From assembly GCF_000422285.1 (NCBI RefSeq), contig NZ_AULM01000005.1, positions 166,963 to 230,962 on the forward strand: a DNA stretch of 64,000 nucleotides, given 5' to 3'. The position numbers and the translations under genes were made by a program. Origin of the DNA: Desulfatiglans anilini DSM 4660. Its GTDB lineage: Bacteria > Desulfobacterota > DSM-4660 > Desulfatiglandales > Desulfatiglandaceae. Below, one piece after another: positions 33,476 to 44,414 of this stretch; within the stretch, counting starts at the first letter, position 1; each line of letters starts with the position of its first letter. The notes below the pieces were generated by a model. It did not search any database, was not told where the DNA came from, and worked only from the letters and a program-made list of their open reading frames with translations.

Positions 33476-34735
33476 TCAAAAATGGAGAATATCGGCCGCC
33501 ACCTCTTCTTCTCTCATGGGACCGAGTGTCGCAAGGGCCAGACGCCCGTTTTCGAATATGCTCCGGCTCACCTCGACCACTTCGTCGAGGCGCACCCTTT
33601 CGATGGATTCGGCCAGTTCGTCGTATGGAACGTACCGGCCGAAGAGAAACTCGTTCTTCGCCAGGCGCATCATGCGCCCTTCGGCGCCCTCGGCCCCCAG
33701 GTAAAGGCCTCCCACCAAGTTGTCTTTCGCATGCGTCAACTCCTCCTCACTCACTTCGCCGCGCCGGATTTTTCCGATCTCGCGCTCGATGATCTCGAGC
33801 GCCGGGTTGACCTGCTGCGCGTCGGTCGCCATGTACACGCCAAGCAGCGCCGCATCGGCATAGGATGAAAGAAAGGAATAGACGGCATAGGCCAACCCTC
33901 GCTTTTCGCGGATTTCCTGAAAAAGCCTGGAGCTCATGTTCCCGCCGAGTATGGTGTTGAAGACGGCGGAGGCGAAGCGCTGCGGGTCCCGCTGCGAAGG
34001 TGCGGACGCCCCGAGGCAGATGTGCACCTGTTCGAGGTCTTTTTCGCGCACGAGCAGTCCGGCGTTCAACTCCGGCACCACCCGTGCCGGCGCATCCTCT
34101 CCCGACGGAAGACCCTCGAACAGAGGTCTGAAAAAGGCGACCACCTCTTCGTGTTCAATGTTTCCGGCGGCAGCCACGATGGTCCTCTCGGGCACGTAGC
34201 GCCTACGGATGAATTCCGTAAGCGCCGCCCGTTCGATCCCACCGACGCTCGCCACGGTCCCCTGGATCGGCATCCCCATAGGGTGATCCTTCCAGGAAAG
34301 TTCGGTGAAGAGATCGTGGATGTTCTCATCCGGGGTATCCTCCACCATGCAGATCTCCTGCAGGATTACCTGGCGCTCGCGCTCGACCTCCTCGGTGGAA
34401 AGCGTCGAGTTGAGGACAATGTCCCCAAGGATATCCGCCAGACGCCCGAAATGCTTGTCCAGGACCCGGGCGTAGAAACAGGTGTTCTCCTTGGCGGTAA
34501 AGGCATTCGAAAGCCCTCCGATCGCATCCAGTTCCAGCGCGATATCGAGTGCGCTCCGGCGCTTTGTACCCTTGAAGAGCATGTGCTCGATAAAATGACA
34601 GGTGCCGCACTCGGCGGCACTTTCGTCACGGGATCCGACGTCGATCCAGATCCCCAGCGATACGGATTTAAGATACCGAAGCGGCTCCGAGACGATCCGG
34701 AGCCCGTTCGGCAGCACAGTTTTACGAACCATCAA
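33476..34735 (-). CDS. M16 family zinc peptidase (processing-peptidase-like)
   Basis: A 419-residue protein with the inverted zinc motif HFIEH (47-51) and a downstream Glu-containing helix, with two M16 half domains. The gene is regularly found immediately after pnp in bacteria; this copy overlaps pnp by 4 bp. It resembles the PqqL/YmxG group. The natural substrate is unknown. Confidence 0.92.
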   Translation of the reverse strand: MMVRKTVLPNGLRIVSEPLRYLKSVSLGIWIDVGSRDESAAECGTCHFIEHMLFKGTKRRSALDIALELDAIGGLSNAFTAKENTCFYARVLDKHFGRLADILGDIVLNSTLSTEEVERERQVILQEICMVEDTPDENIHDLFTELSWKDHPMGMPIQGTVASVGGIERAALTEFIRRRYVPERTIVAAAGNIEHEEVVAFFRPLFEGLPSGEDAPARVVPELNAGLLVREKDLEQVHICLGASAPSQRDPQRFASAVFNTILGGNMSSRLFQEIREKRGLAYAVYSFLSSYADAALLGVYMATDAQQVNPALEIIEREIGKIRRGEVSEEELTHAKDNLVGGLYLGAEGAEGRMMRLAKNEFLFGRYVPYDELAESIERVRLDEVVEVSRSIFENGRLALATLGPMREEEVAADILHF

Positions 34736-36822
34736 CCCACGCTTTCTCCCAGGGCAGCCTTGCGGGACAACCTGATCTTGCCGTCGTCGTTGATTTCCAG
34801 CACCTTCACGAGGACCTCGTCCCCCTCTTTCACGATGTCGGATACCCGGTTGACCCGCTCGTGATCGAGCTGCGAGATGTGTATCAGACCGTCCGTCCCG
34901 GGAAAGATCTCGACAAAGGCGCCGAAGTCCATGATCTTGACCACCTTGCCTTTGTAAATCCTGCCCACTTCGGCCTCCTGGGTGATGCTGCGGATCATCT
35001 CGATGGCGATATCCGCGGACTTTTTGTCCTGGCTCGCGATGGTCACCTTGCCGTCATCCGTGACGTCGATCCTGGCCCCTGAGGTGTGGGTGATCTCCCG
35101 GATCATCTTGCCCCCCGGGCCGATGATGTCGCGGATCTTTTCCGGCTTGATCTGGATGACGGAGATGATGGGGGCATACTGGGAGACCTCCGCGCGCGGC
35201 TTGGCGATGGCTTCCTCCATCTTCCCCAGGATATGGAGGCGCCCCTCACGTGCCTGTTCGAGCGCGCGGCGCATGATCTCCGGCGTAATCCCCTCCATCT
35301 TGATATCCATCTGAACGGCGGTGATGCCCGTTCGGGTGCCCGTCACTTTGAAATCCATGTCCCCATAGTGATCCTCGTCGCCGATGATATCGGTGAGCAC
35401 CGCGACCTTCTCCCCCTCGCAGACAAGCCCCATGGCCACGCCGGCCACTGTGTCCTTGATCGGAACGCCGGCGTCCATCAGAGAGAGGCAGCCTCCGCAG
35501 ACACTAGCCATAGAAGATGATCCGTTGGATTCGAGGATCTCCGACACGACGCGGACGCAGTACTCGAAGTCGTCGCTCAAGGGCATCACAGCCTCCAGCG
35601 CCCGCCTGGCCAGATTTCCGTGGCCGATCTCGCGGCGACCGGGGCCGCCCAGGCGCTTGGCCTCCCCCACACTGTAAGGGGGGAAATTATAATGCAGGAT
35701 AAACGATCGCATCTGATCGCCGTAAATGGACTCGATCTTCTGCTCGTCCTGCTCGGTGCCGAGGGTCGTCAGAACCATGGCCTGGGTCTCCCCCCGCGTG
35801 AAAAGCGCCGAACCATGCACCCGGGGCAGCAGCCCCACGACGCATTCGATCGGTCTGACCTGATCGAACGGCCGTCCGTCTATCCGCTTCCCCTCGTCCA
35901 GGATCATGCGGCGCACCAGCCGGCGCTCGAGTGCATCCATCTGCTCGCGGATGAAGGCGGAATGATTGGGGTAATCCTCCTTCAGAGACTCGCTGACCGT
36001 CTTGAACGCCTCTGAGCGGCTCTGCTGGCGCTTTTGCTTGTCCGCTATGGATATGGTGGTTTGCAGCCGTGGAGTGGCGAGTTCCTCGATCCGGGCGAGG
36101 AGGCCGGCATCATGCCCTGGAGGGTCGATCACGCGCTTCGGTTTGCCGACCGCGGCCTTGAGCTCCTCCTGCATGTCGAGCATAGGCTGAATCGCCTTGT
36201 GCCCGTAGAAAATGGCGTCGATCATCTCCGACTCGGGAACGAACTGCCCGCCACCCTCCACCATGACCACCGCAGAACGGTTTCCGGCTACGATCAGATT
36301 GATGTCGCTTTCAAGGAGTTCGCTTTGCTTGGGGTTGGCGACAAACCGGCCATCGATCCTCCCAACGCGCACACCCGCGATCGGGCCGGCGAAGGGGATG
36401 TCCGAAACCTCCAGTGCGGCCGATGCCCCCAAGATGGCCAGCACATCGGCGTCGTTCTCACGATCCGTCGAAAGCACGGTGGCAATGACCTGGGTCTCGA
36501 AGTGATACCCCTCCGGGAAAAGGGGCCTCAAAGGACGGTCGATCAAACGGGCCGTCAATGTCTCCCGCTCGCTCGGCCTGCCCATGTCCCTGCGGAAAAA
36601 ATTCCCTGGAATGCGCCCTCCCGCGTAGGACATCTCCTGGTATTCAACGGTCAGGGGGAGAAAATCGATCCCCTCACGGATATCTTCGGTGGACACAGCG
36701 GTCACGAGCACCACCGTCTCCCCGAATGTCACGACGACCGCCCCGCTGGCCTGCCTGGCAATCCGTCCGCTTTCTACATGCAACGGCCGGCCGTCTATAT
36801 CGATACTGCAGCTTTTTATCAT
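34732..36822 (-). CDS. pnp: Polyribonucleotide nucleotidyltransferase (PNPase)
   Basis: A 696-residue phosphorolytic 3'-5' exoribonuclease. Two RNase PH domains (for example GRIPGNFFRRDMGRPSERE; RREIGHGNLARRALE), the KH domain DIIGPGGKMIREIT and a C-terminal S1 domain (GRIYKGKVVKIMDFGAFVE) are all present, and length is normal. It acts in mRNA decay. It lies downstream of rpsO, as in most bacteria. Confidence 0.97.
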   Translation of the reverse strand: MIKSCSIDIDGRPLHVESGRIARQASGAVVVTFGETVVLVTAVSTEDIREGIDFLPLTVEYQEMSYAGGRIPGNFFRRDMGRPSERETLTARLIDRPLRPLFPEGYHFETQVIATVLSTDRENDADVLAILGASAALEVSDIPFAGPIAGVRVGRIDGRFVANPKQSELLESDINLIVAGNRSAVVMVEGGGQFVPESEMIDAIFYGHKAIQPMLDMQEELKAAVGKPKRVIDPPGHDAGLLARIEELATPRLQTTISIADKQKRQQSRSEAFKTVSESLKEDYPNHSAFIREQMDALERRLVRRMILDEGKRIDGRPFDQVRPIECVVGLLPRVHGSALFTRGETQAMVLTTLGTEQDEQKIESIYGDQMRSFILHYNFPPYSVGEAKRLGGPGRREIGHGNLARRALEAVMPLSDDFEYCVRVVSEILESNGSSSMASVCGGCLSLMDAGVPIKDTVAGVAMGLVCEGEKVAVLTDIIGDEDHYGDMDFKVTGTRTGITAVQMDIKMEGITPEIMRRALEQAREGRLHILGKMEEAIAKPRAEVSQYAPIISVIQIKPEKIRDIIGPGGKMIREITHTSGARIDVTDDGKVTIASQDKKSADIAIEMIRSITQEAEVGRIYKGKVVKIMDFGAFVEIFPGTDGLIHISQLDHERVNRVSDIVKEGDEVLVKVLEINDDGKIRLSRKAALGESVG

Positions 36823-36883
36823 GTTTTTCCCATTCCTTTCAGTTCATATGCAGCGACCATGTGAGCCGGGAAAAGCCCACTGT

Positions 36884-37153
36884 CTACCTCCGGATACCGA
36901 GTTCTTTGATCACGGTCCTGTATTTTTCCATATCTTTCTTCTTCAGATACTCGAGCAAACGCCTTCTTTGTCCAACGAGTTTCAACAGACCCCGACGCGA
37001 ATGATGGTCCTTCTTGTGAGTTCTGAAATGGTCCGTAAGGTACTGAATCCTTCCGCTCAGGAGGGCTATCTGCACCTCAGGCGAACCCGTATCTTTTTCA
37101 TGGAGTTTGAAATCGTCGATAATCTTTTTTTTCATCTCAGGCGTGAGAACCAA
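36884..37153 (-). CDS. rpsO: Ribosomal protein S15
   Basis: A 89-residue S15 binding 16S r[56 protein letters not shown]. The start is a TTG at 37153, supported by GGAGG eight bases upstream and by the conserved N-terminus; longer starts add non-homologous residues. Confidence 0.96.
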   Translation of the reverse strand: MVLTPEMKKKIIDDFKLHEKDTGSPEVQIALLSGRIQYLTDHFRTHKKDHHSRRGLLKLVGQRRRLLEYLKKKDMEKYRTVIKELGIRR

Positions 37154-37285
37154 TTTTGTTACCTCCTGTCTCCCTTGCTTCTTTCTTTGGCCGGCGGGAT
37201 AGCTCATTCGTCAGGATGCCGCCTTCCTCATTTTGGGTCTGTTTCGTTCACCGTATCATGGCCAAGGGCATGGCCGCCTCAAAAA

Positions 37286-38215
37286 TCATGAAAACACTCT
37301 GGCGATGCTCAATCGTTCATAACCTACCCCCTGATTTCCCTTGATTTCCAAGATGGCCACCAATGCATCCCGCTGGACGAGCTTTGCGAACCCATCGGGA
37401 AAAACCGCTGAAAAACCCTGCTCTAACCCCAGATCCCCCCGCACCGGCTGATAGCCTTTGCGCACCTTGTCCGCAAGGTGCCGATCGATCTCGATCCCGG
37501 GGATCTCGGGAATGGAGGCATTCAAAGAAATGAGCCGCGACCTGATCGAAGCTTCATCCCGCAGCGTCGCGATTTCCACGCAAGGCAAGGCATTTCTCAC
37601 GTCCAAACCTCCGCTTCGCAGCCGCCGCAACGAAGTCAGATGCGCTCCGGCGCCAAGTTCATCCCCCAGATCGGCAGCAAGGCGTCTGACATAGGTCCCA
37701 GCCGAGCAGGAGACCTCAAAATCGACAAACGGCAGCTGCACACTCAGGATGTCAAAATCTTCCACCTCGATCTGTCGCGCCCTCAGCTCCGGCTGGAGCC
37801 CTTTTCGGGCGAGCCTGTAGGATCTTGTTCCATTGCACCGCACTGCTGAATAAATCGGGGGCACCTGCTGCCGGCACCCGACCTGGCGTTCGGCCGCGGC
37901 CTCGATCTCCTCGCGGCTGAATTCATTCACCACGCGGCGGTTGGTCACTGCCCCGTCGGGGTCCAGGGTGTCGGTTTCGATCCCCAGTCTCAAGGTCCCT
38001 CGGTAGAGCTTTTTCCCGCCCATCAGGAACGGGGAAAGCTTCGTTCCCTGCCCGAGCAAAAGAACCAAAAGACCCGTCGCGAAAGGATCCAACGTCCCGG
38101 CATGCCCAGCCTTGCAAACCCCCATTGCCCTCAGAGTCGACTTGACCCGGGCTACCACAGCGTACGATGTCTGATCCGGCCCCTTGTCCACCAGCAGGAT
38201 TCCGTCAAGCTGCAT
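37286..38215 (-). CDS. truB: tRNA pseudouridine-55 synthase
   Basis: A 309-residue TruB: GILLVDKGPDQTS, the catalytic motif GHAGTLDPFATGLL, RQQVPPIYSAV, and the SAGTYVRRLAADLG segment. It makes pseudouridine 55 in the T-loop of tRNAs. The start at 38215 (MQLDG) overlaps nrnA by 11 bp. Confidence 0.95.
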   Translation of the reverse strand: MQLDGILLVDKGPDQTSYAVVARVKSTLRAMGVCKAGHAGTLDPFATGLLVLLLGQGTKLSPFLMGGKKLYRGTLRLGIETDTLDPDGAVTNRRVVNEFSREEIEAAAERQVGCRQQVPPIYSAVRCNGTRSYRLARKGLQPELRARQIEVEDFDILSVQLPFVDFEVSCSAGTYVRRLAADLGDELGAGAHLTSLRRLRSGGLDVRNALPCVEIATLRDEASIRSRLISLNASIPEIPGIEIDRHLADKVRKGYQPVRGDLGLEQGFSAVFPDGFAKLVQRDALVAILEIKGNQGVGYERLSIARVFS

Positions 38216-39176
38216 GGGCCTCCAGCATCTCGGCCGCGGCATCCAGAAAAAGAAGCTTGAGGTCCGCCAGCCGCCCCTGTGCATCGAAGCCGGCCGCCCG
38301 CTTGTGCCCGCCGCCTCCGAACCGCTTGGCAAGCGCAGCCACATCAGCGAAATCGTTGGATCTGAGGCTGAATTTGTAAGCGTCATCAGCCGTCTGCCTC
38401 ACCAGAACGCCGATCTCGACCCCGGAGAGGAATCGTGGGTAATCCACGAATGTGTCGCTGTCGGAGGTCGAGGCGCGGGCCTCACGGTACATGTCGAGGG
38501 ATACCGTGAGCATCGCGATCTTCCCCTTCAGATGCGTCTCGAGTGTGCCGAGAGCCGATCTCAGCAGGTACAGCCGCGCGCATGGATACTCGTCCAGGAT
38601 GAGCCGCGCACACCTGGACGGCCTCACGCCGTAGGTCCCCACGAGCGCCGCTGCAGTGCTGAAGGCGGCCGCGGAGGCGTTTTCGTAACGGAAGGAGCCT
38701 GTATCGCTCTGGATGGCAATGAAGAGGTTCTCGGCGACCTCATGGTCTATCGGGAATCCGGCGTGCTGCAGAAGCCTGTAGATCAACTCCCCGGTGGAAG
38801 ACCATTCGGGCTCCACCCAGTTGTAGCGGCCGAAAAAGGTGTTGGTGGCGTGGTGGTCGATGTTGACCACCTGCGCGCCGCCCTTCACGCTCTCGACAAC
38901 CTTTCCGGGCCGGTCGAAGTCGGCGCAGTCGAGGAAGATCAGGGTCACGGGTTCCCCATTCGGCGTGTAGTTCTGCAGAACAGTCTCAGCACCCTTCATA
39001 CGATCGAAAGGCGGGGTGAGCGGTTCTTCGCTCAGAAGAACGGTTTCCTTCCCGGCGATGCGAAGCGATCGTCCGAGCGCCAACATGGCCCCCAACCCAT
39101 CCCCGTCAGGATGTTTGTGGGTGGTGATGACGAAGCGCCTCCCCTCGCGCAGGATACAGGCCAGTTCATTCAGCAT
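38205..39176 (-). CDS. nrnA: DHH-family nanoRNase / pAp phosphatase
   Basis: A 323-residue DHH-DHHA1 phosphoesterase: THKHPDGDGLGAMLALG, DCADFDRPG, VNIDHHATN, and the DHHA1 motif FGGGGHKRAAGF. It degrades very short RNAs and 3'-phosphoadenosine 5'-phosphate. Its place between rbfA and truB is conserved in many bacteria. Confidence 0.93.
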   Translation of the reverse strand: MLNELACILREGRRFVITTHKHPDGDGLGAMLALGRSLRIAGKETVLLSEEPLTPPFDRMKGAETVLQNYTPNGEPVTLIFLDCADFDRPGKVVESVKGGAQVVNIDHHATNTFFGRYNWVEPEWSSTGELIYRLLQHAGFPIDHEVAENLFIAIQSDTGSFRYENASAAAFSTAAALVGTYGVRPSRCARLILDEYPCARLYLLRSALGTLETHLKGKIAMLTVSLDMYREARASTSDSDTFVDYPRFLSGVEIGVLVRQTADDAYKFSLRSNDFADVAALAKRFGGGGHKRAAGFDAQGRLADLKLLFLDAAAEMLEAHAA

Positions 39177-39534
39177 CGTTTACGGGGGCGTCCTTCCGAA
39201 TGGATTCAAGGAGGCGTTCCATTGCACTCCCTCTTTCGAGTGAAGGGTCATGTTCGAAGATGATTTCGGGCACATATCGCAGAGACATTTTGAGGCTGAT
39301 CCGCCGTTTGATGAATCCTTTGGCGCTGTCGAGCCCTGCCTGCGCCTTCCGAACCTCCTCGGACCCGCCGAGGATACTGTAATAGACGCGCGCTCTTTGC
39401 AGATCACTGCTCAATTTGATGCCGGTCAACGTCACATCGCGTGTGCGGGGGTCTTTAACGCTTTCGAGAAGGATCATCGCCATCTCCTTCAAAATCTCGT
39501 CCCCGACTTTTCTGGATCTCGTTCCTGCAAGCAT
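39166..39534 (-). CDS. rbfA: Ribosome-binding factor A
   Basis: A 122-residue KH-fold protein for 30S maturation: RSRKVGDEILKEMAMIL, VKDPRTRDVTLTGIKLSSDL, RARVYYSILG, YVPEIIFEHDPSLERG. The start at 39534 fits the family; a 26-residue upstream extension is unlikely. Confidence 0.93.
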   Translation of the reverse strand: MLAGTRSRKVGDEILKEMAMILLESVKDPRTRDVTLTGIKLSSDLQRARVYYSILGGSEEVRKAQAGLDSAKGFIKRRISLKMSLRYVPEIIFEHDPSLERGSAMERLLESIRKDAPVNDAE

Positions 39535-39624
39535 GATAGGAACCTGTTCCTTACTTCCTTCGCCGTTGAAAAAATGAACCCGAGCGGTCGGCAGCAGACA
39601 AAAACATATCACGCAGGCCGGCGC

Positions 39625-39912
39625 TCACAGGTTGATCACCTCTGTCTCTGCATGAATGAGTTCCGCAAGGTAGAGCGATTCCAGAAAATCGCGGACATGA
39701 TTCAGGCACGAGTCGACATAACGTCGATCGTTCCCGATCACGGCGATACCCAGCTCGATCTTCTGCCACTTGTCGTTGGAGTCGATCTCTGCAATCGAGA
39801 CGTTGAATTTGGCCTTGACCTTGTCCACCATACTGCGGACCACCTTGCGTTTGCCCTTGAGCGAATGGCTGTCCGCAAGAAAAAACTCCACTCTGAGCGC
39901 ACCCAGGACCAT
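39625..39912 (-). CDS. DUF503 family protein (YlxP-like)
   Basis: A 95-residue ferredoxin-fold protein: GALRVEFFLADSHSLKGKR, VKAKFNVSIAEID, and a conserved C-terminal half. Regularly found between infB and rbfA and linked to ribosome biogenesis by genomic context. It starts 7 bp after the infB stop. Confidence 0.9.
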   Translation of the reverse strand: MVLGALRVEFFLADSHSLKGKRKVVRSMVDKVKAKFNVSIAEIDSNDKWQKIELGIAVIGNDRRYVDSCLNHVRDFLESLYLAELIHAETEVINL

Positions 39913-39918
39913 TTGTTC

Positions 39919-42753
39919 TTAAAGCTCCGCAGCGACTTCCTCGACCTGATAGGCCTCGACCACGTCGCCGGTCTTGATGTCCTGAAAGTTCTCCAGGCCG
40001 ATGCCGCACTCGTACCCCGTCTGCACGTCCTTGACATCTTCTTTGAACCTGCGCAGTGATGCAAGGCGCCCGTCGAATATGACCACGTCATCCCGCAGGA
40101 GCCTGACGCGCGAATTCCGCTCGACATGCCCGTCGGTCACCTGGCATCCCGCAATCACCCCCACCTTCGGGATTTTGAACGTCTCCCTGATCTCCGCACG
40201 CCCGATCACCTGCTCCTTGTAAACCGGTTCGAGCAGCCCGGCCATCGCCAGGCGGATGTCTTTGATCGCGTTGTAAATGACGTCGTAATAGCGGATATCG
40301 ACCTGTTCCTTCTCGGCGATATCCCTCACCCGCGGGTTCGCCCGCACATTGAAGCCGAGAATGATAGCGCCGGAGGCCGCGGCCAGCATGACGTCGGATT
40401 CCGTGATGGCCCCCGTAGCCGAGTGGATGATCTTGAGTTTGACCTCCTCGGTGCTGAGCTTGACGAGGGAGTCCGCAAGGGCCTCGAGCGAGCCCTGCAC
40501 ATCCGTCTTGAGGACGATATTCAGTTCCTTGACCGCGCCCTCCTTGATGCGGTCGAAGAGGTCATCGAGGCTCACCAGCCCCCGTTTGGCTTCCTGAGGC
40601 CTTGCACGGCCCTTCCGATGCTCGATGATCGTCTTCGCGGTCTTCTCGTCGGGAAGCACGGCAAACTCGTCGCCGGCCATCGGCACCCCGTTGATGCCGT
40701 AGATTTCGACCGGGACCGACGGACCGGCCTTGTCCACCCTCGCGCCCCGATGATTGGCCATCGCCCTGACGTGTCCGTAATAATCGCCGATGATGATGTA
40801 GTCCCCAGGGCGCAGCGTCCCGTTCTTGTTCAAGACTGTCGCGACAGGTCCTTTCGATTTGTCCAGCTGGGCCTCGATCACGATCCCCCGTCCGGGCTTG
40901 TTGGGATTGCCCCTGAGTTCCATGATCTCAGCCTGCAACAGGATCAACCCGAGCAGGTCGTCTACGCCTTCTCCGGTTTTCGCAGATATGTAGCCGAAAA
41001 TCACCTGCCCGCCCCACTCCTCGGGAACGAGGTCGAGTTCGGCCAGTTCACGCTTGACGCGGTCGATGTTGGCCTCCGGTTTATCGATCTTGTTGACCGC
41101 TACGACGATCGGGATCTGCGCTGCACGGGCATGGTTGATCGCTTCACGCGTCTGGGGCATCACCCCGTCATCGGCGGCCACGACCAGCACGATCAGATCC
41201 GTAACCTTTGCGCCGCGTGCCCGCATGGCGGTGAAGGCCTCGTGCCCGGGCGTATCCAGGAAGACGATGTCACCCCCATCGGTCCGGACGTAATAGGCGC
41301 CGATGTGCTGGGTGATACCGCCCGACTCGCCCGCCGTGATCTTGGAATTGCGAATGTAATCCAACAGCGAGGTCTTGCCGTGGTCGACATGACCCATGAT
41401 GGTCACCACCGGCGGTCTTGCAATCAGATCCTCCGGCCGGTCCTCCGTCTCTGCCAGGATAGCGGCATCTTCGAAGACCTCCCTTTCGAGTTCGTAGCCG
41501 AAATCATCCGCCACAAGGGAGGCTGTCTCATAATCCAGGGACTGATTGATATTCGCCATCAACCCCTGCTGGAGCAGCTTACGGATGAGATCGGCGGATT
41601 TGACTCCCATCGCCTTGGCCAACTCGCCGACCGTGGCCGATTCCTGAAACTTGATGCGGCGCTTGATCGCCTTGGGAACGGTGATCTCGGTTTGTCTCGC
41701 GCGCTTGGGAGCCTCCCTGCCTGGCTTCCCACCCTTCTTATCCTTCCGCTTCGCGCGACCCTGATAGAGGTCGGCTCGCTCGTAGACTTCTTTCTTGCGC
41801 GCCTTCCGCTTTTCCGCGGCCTCCTCGGCTTCCTCGACCTTCCGATCCTTTCTTTTCCTTGCGGGTTTGCCCTTTTTGGCCTTTTCGGCGACATCGCGGG
41901 CGATTTCGGCGGGGGTCATGGCTCGTGCAGCAGGAGCGGGCACTTCCTCCCCTTCGGCCTCTTCCGCCACTTCCTTGGCGATCAAATCACGCAAAGGGCC
42001 CTCTTCGGCCCGCTTGATGATTTTCGCCGGCTGATCCATCTTTTTCTTCTTGGACTTCTTGCCTTTAGGCTTCCCCTCGCGCGCCGGGAAAACGGTCTCA
42101 ACGGCTGGTGCGACTTGGACAGGCTCCTCCGCCTCGGCTTCTATGGGTGCCCGCTCAGCCTCTTCGGCCTTCCCGGCCGGCTCCGGCTCCTCTACGGCTT
42201 GCACAGCCTCAGCCACCTGCTCCAGCGCTGCCGCAGTCTCTTCAACGGGAAGCGCCTCTTTCGCTTCAATTGCCTCTTCGACCTCAAGAATCTCTTCCGA
42301 GACCGAAGGTTCCTCGACCGCCGCCTCCGCCCGCAGAGCTTCCTCCGCCGGCGGCGGGGCCTCTTCCACCGGAGCCTCCTCCGCTGCAGGCGGAGCGCTC
42401 ACTTCGACCCGGGCTTCGGCCTCTGCCTCCATCTGCATGCTGACAGGCGCCTCTTCAGGAGCTTCAGCCTCTGGAGGGGCTTCCTCGGCCGGGGGGGCAG
42501 CCTCGGCGGCGACAGGCTCCTCGACCTCGATCCGTTTTTTCCGGCGCCGAATGACGGTCGGCTTGACGCGCTTCTCCTCGATGACTTCAGCGACAGGGCT
42601 CGAGCCAAGTTTTCTGGCTTGCGCAACCGCATCATCGTCAAGCGTGCTCATGTAATTCTTGACGTCGATGCCGGCAGCATTCAGATCTTCGACCAGCTTC
42701 TTGCTGTCTACGTTGAGCTCTTTTGCAAGTTCATAAACTCTGACTTTCGCCAT
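39919..42753 (-). CDS. infB: Translation initiation factor IF-2
   Basis: A 944-residue GTPase that recruits fMet-tRNA to the 30S subunit. N-terminal IF2_N ([20 protein letters not shown]), then a long low-complexity linker (about 60-330) dominated by Ala/Glu/Pro and later by Lys. A second IF2_N copy follows, then the G domain with [22 protein letters not shown] and NKIDKP, and domains II-IV. The linker produces long spurious frames on the opposite strand. Confidence 0.98.
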   Translation of the reverse strand: MAKVRVYELAKELNVDSKKLVEDLNAAGIDVKNYMSTLDDDAVAQARKLGSSPVAEVIEEKRVKPTVIRRRKKRIEVEEPVAAEAAPPAEEAPPEAEAPEEAPVSMQMEAEAEARVEVSAPPAAEEAPVEEAPPPAEEALRAEAAVEEPSVSEEILEVEEAIEAKEALPVEETAAALEQVAEAVQAVEEPEPAGKAEEAERAPIEAEAEEPVQVAPAVETVFPAREGKPKGKKSKKKKMDQPAKIIKRAEEGPLRDLIAKEVAEEAEGEEVPAPAARAMTPAEIARDVAEKAKKGKPARKRKDRKVEEAEEAAEKRKARKKEVYERADLYQGRAKRKDKKGGKPGREAPKRARQTEITVPKAIKRRIKFQESATVGELAKAMGVKSADLIRKLLQQGLMANINQSLDYETASLVADDFGYELEREVFEDAAILAETEDRPEDLIARPPVVTIMGHVDHGKTSLLDYIRNSKITAGESGGITQHIGAYYVRTDGGDIVFLDTPGHEAFTAMRARGAKVTDLIVLVVAADDGVMPQTREAINHARAAQIPIVVAVNKIDKPEANIDRVKRELAELDLVPEEWGGQVIFGYISAKTGEGVDDLLGLILLQAEIMELRGNPNKPGRGIVIEAQLDKSKGPVATVLNKNGTLRPGDYIIIGDYYGHVRAMANHRGARVDKAGPSVPVEIYGINGVPMAGDEFAVLPDEKTAKTIIEHRKGRARPQEAKRGLVSLDDLFDRIKEGAVKELNIVLKTDVQGSLEALADSLVKLSTEEVKLKIIHSATGAITESDVMLAAASGAIILGFNVRANPRVRDIAEKEQVDIRYYDVIYNAIKDIRLAMAGLLEPVYKEQVIGRAEIRETFKIPKVGVIAGCQVTDGHVERNSRVRLLRDDVVIFDGRLASLRRFKEDVKDVQTGYECGIGLENFQDIKTGDVVEAYQVEEVAAEL

Positions 42754-42814
42754 TTAACCCCCCAGAAATCATACAGATATCTTTGCAGCCGCGCCGCCCG
42801 GAAAACAAGCGGCC

Positions 42815-43045
42815 TCACCCGTTCCAAGGCGGGTCCGCCGGAATACGTCCCTTCACTTCGCGCTTGAACGCCCTGCGCAGCCGGCCCCCCTCGGAAATCG
42901 CTTTCCAGCAATGCGCATCGCGGCAGACATAGGCCCCACGACCTTCGGATCCACCGTACAGAAGCCTTCCCCCCTCCGCATCCAGCGTCAGGCGGAGCAT
43001 CTCCGCCTTCGGACGTTTTGTTCTGCAGGCGATGCACGTCCTCAT
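42815..43045 (-). CDS. YlxR family RNA-binding protein
   Basis: A 76-residue DUF448/YlxR protein: MRTCIACRTKRPKAEMLRL, GRGAYVCRDAHCWKAIS and a basic tail. Its position between nusA and infB is conserved. Homologues bind RNA and may act as transcriptional regulators or modulators of RNase P. The start at 43045 matches the conserved N-terminus. Confidence 0.92.
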   Translation of the reverse strand: MRTCIACRTKRPKAEMLRLTLDAEGGRLLYGGSEGRGAYVCRDAHCWKAISEGGRLRRAFKREVKGRIPADPPWNG

Positions 43046-43070
43046 CGGGACGTGTCCGCCGCTGCATGCT

Positions 43071-44375
43071 TTATGCAACGGTTGTATCCCCCGCCTCGGG
43101 TGCATCCTCGAATGTCTCCTCTTCGGGCGCGGCCTCCTCAGGCTTTTCGACTTCCCGCCTCGCACGCTCGATGATCTCACCAGCCTTTTCCTCGGTCATG
43201 TCAGGCAGCGACATCAGGTCGGCAGTCGAAGCAACAGCCAGTTCGCGGGCAGAGCGAAAACCCTCTTCATAAAGCTCGGTAGCCATCTTTTCGCCGACGC
43301 CTTCTATGGCGATCAAGGATTGATAACCCTGTTTGAGAGCGGCGTTGTAATTCGTCTCGCTCGTAACCTCGATCGCCCAGCCGGTCAGACGGGAAGCGAG
43401 CCTGACGTTCTGCCCCTTCTTCCCGATGGCGAGGGACAGTTGATCGTCCGGGACCACGACCTCCATGGAATGGCCGCCTTCGTCCACGATCACACGAATG
43501 ATCTCCGCCGGCGCAAGCGCGTTGCAGATGAATTTGGCCGGATCCGGATCCCAGGTGACGATGTCGATCTTCTCCCCTCGCAGTTCCTGCACGACAGCCT
43601 GCACCCGGCTGCCCTTCATGCCTACACAGGCCCCGACCGGATCGACATCCGGATCCCGCGAGGTCACGGCGATCTTCGCGCGGCTGCCCGGTTCCCGCGC
43701 CACCTGAACGATCTGAACGATCCCTTCGCTGATCTCCGGGACCTCGTTTTCGAAAAGAGCCGCAATAAAATTCGGGTGAGTCCTCGAAAGGATGATCTGC
43801 GGACCCCGGCTGAATTGCCGTACATCCAGAATATAGGCACGGATGCGGTCCCCCTGCCGATAGGTCTCTTTGCTGATCTGCTCTTTGAGCGGCAGTTCGG
43901 CTTCCGTACGACCCAGGTTGACGACGATGTTGCCGCGGTCGAAGCGCTGCACGATGCCATTGATGATCTCGCCCCGCCGATCCTTGAAATCATCGTAGAC
44001 GATGTCTCGCTCCGCCTCTTTGAGCCGCTGCATGATGACCTGTTTGGCCGACTGGGCAGCGATCCTCCCGAATGCCTCCGTATCCATCTTGACGCCCAGG
44101 TCGTCCCCGAGTTCACACTCCGGATCGATCTCCCTGGCCTTCTTCAGATCGATTTGCAGGGCCGGGTTCGCGACTTCCTCAACCACTTCTTTGAATTCGA
44201 AGACCTCTATCTCACCCAGTTCTTCATTGTAGGTGACTTCCAGTTCGTAGTCCGGACCGTGCTTCTTGCGGGCAGCCGCTTTGACAGCCTCTTCGAGGGC
44301 CTTTACCAAAACATAGGGGTCGATGCCCTTTTCACGGCTTACCTGCTCGATCATCCGTTTCAAATCCGAAATCAT
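43071..44375 (-). CDS. nusA: Transcription termination/antitermination factor NusA
   Basis: A 434-residue protein: NusA N-terminal domain, S1 domain (NGIVQRFDRGNIVVNLG), KH domains (VGACVGMKGSRVQAVVQEL; LAIGKKGQNVRLASRLTGW), then a helix-hairpin-helix segment (AIEGVGEKMATEL) and an acidic tail. It binds RNA polymerase and modulates pausing and termination. The start at 44375 (MISDLK) follows GGAG. Confidence 0.96.
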   Translation of the reverse strand: MISDLKRMIEQVSREKGIDPYVLVKALEEAVKAAARKKHGPDYELEVTYNEELGEIEVFEFKEVVEEVANPALQIDLKKAREIDPECELGDDLGVKMDTEAFGRIAAQSAKQVIMQRLKEAERDIVYDDFKDRRGEIINGIVQRFDRGNIVVNLGRTEAELPLKEQISKETYRQGDRIRAYILDVRQFSRGPQIILSRTHPNFIAALFENEVPEISEGIVQIVQVAREPGSRAKIAVTSRDPDVDPVGACVGMKGSRVQAVVQELRGEKIDIVTWDPDPAKFICNALAPAEIIRVIVDEGGHSMEVVVPDDQLSLAIGKKGQNVRLASRLTGWAIEVTSETNYNAALKQGYQSLIAIEGVGEKMATELYEEGFRSARELAVASTADLMSLPDMTEEKAGEIIERARREVEKPEEAAPEEETFEDAPEAGDTTVA

Positions 44376-44414
44376 CGTTATTTCCACTCCGGAGTTTCAG
44401 TGTGAAGGTGGGGG

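Noticed and set aside
40126..42867. A 913-codon open frame on the plus strand across infB
   Set aside because: It is antisense to the low-complexity, GC-rich IF-2 gene, has no ribosome site or homology-like motifs, and exists because of codon bias in infB.
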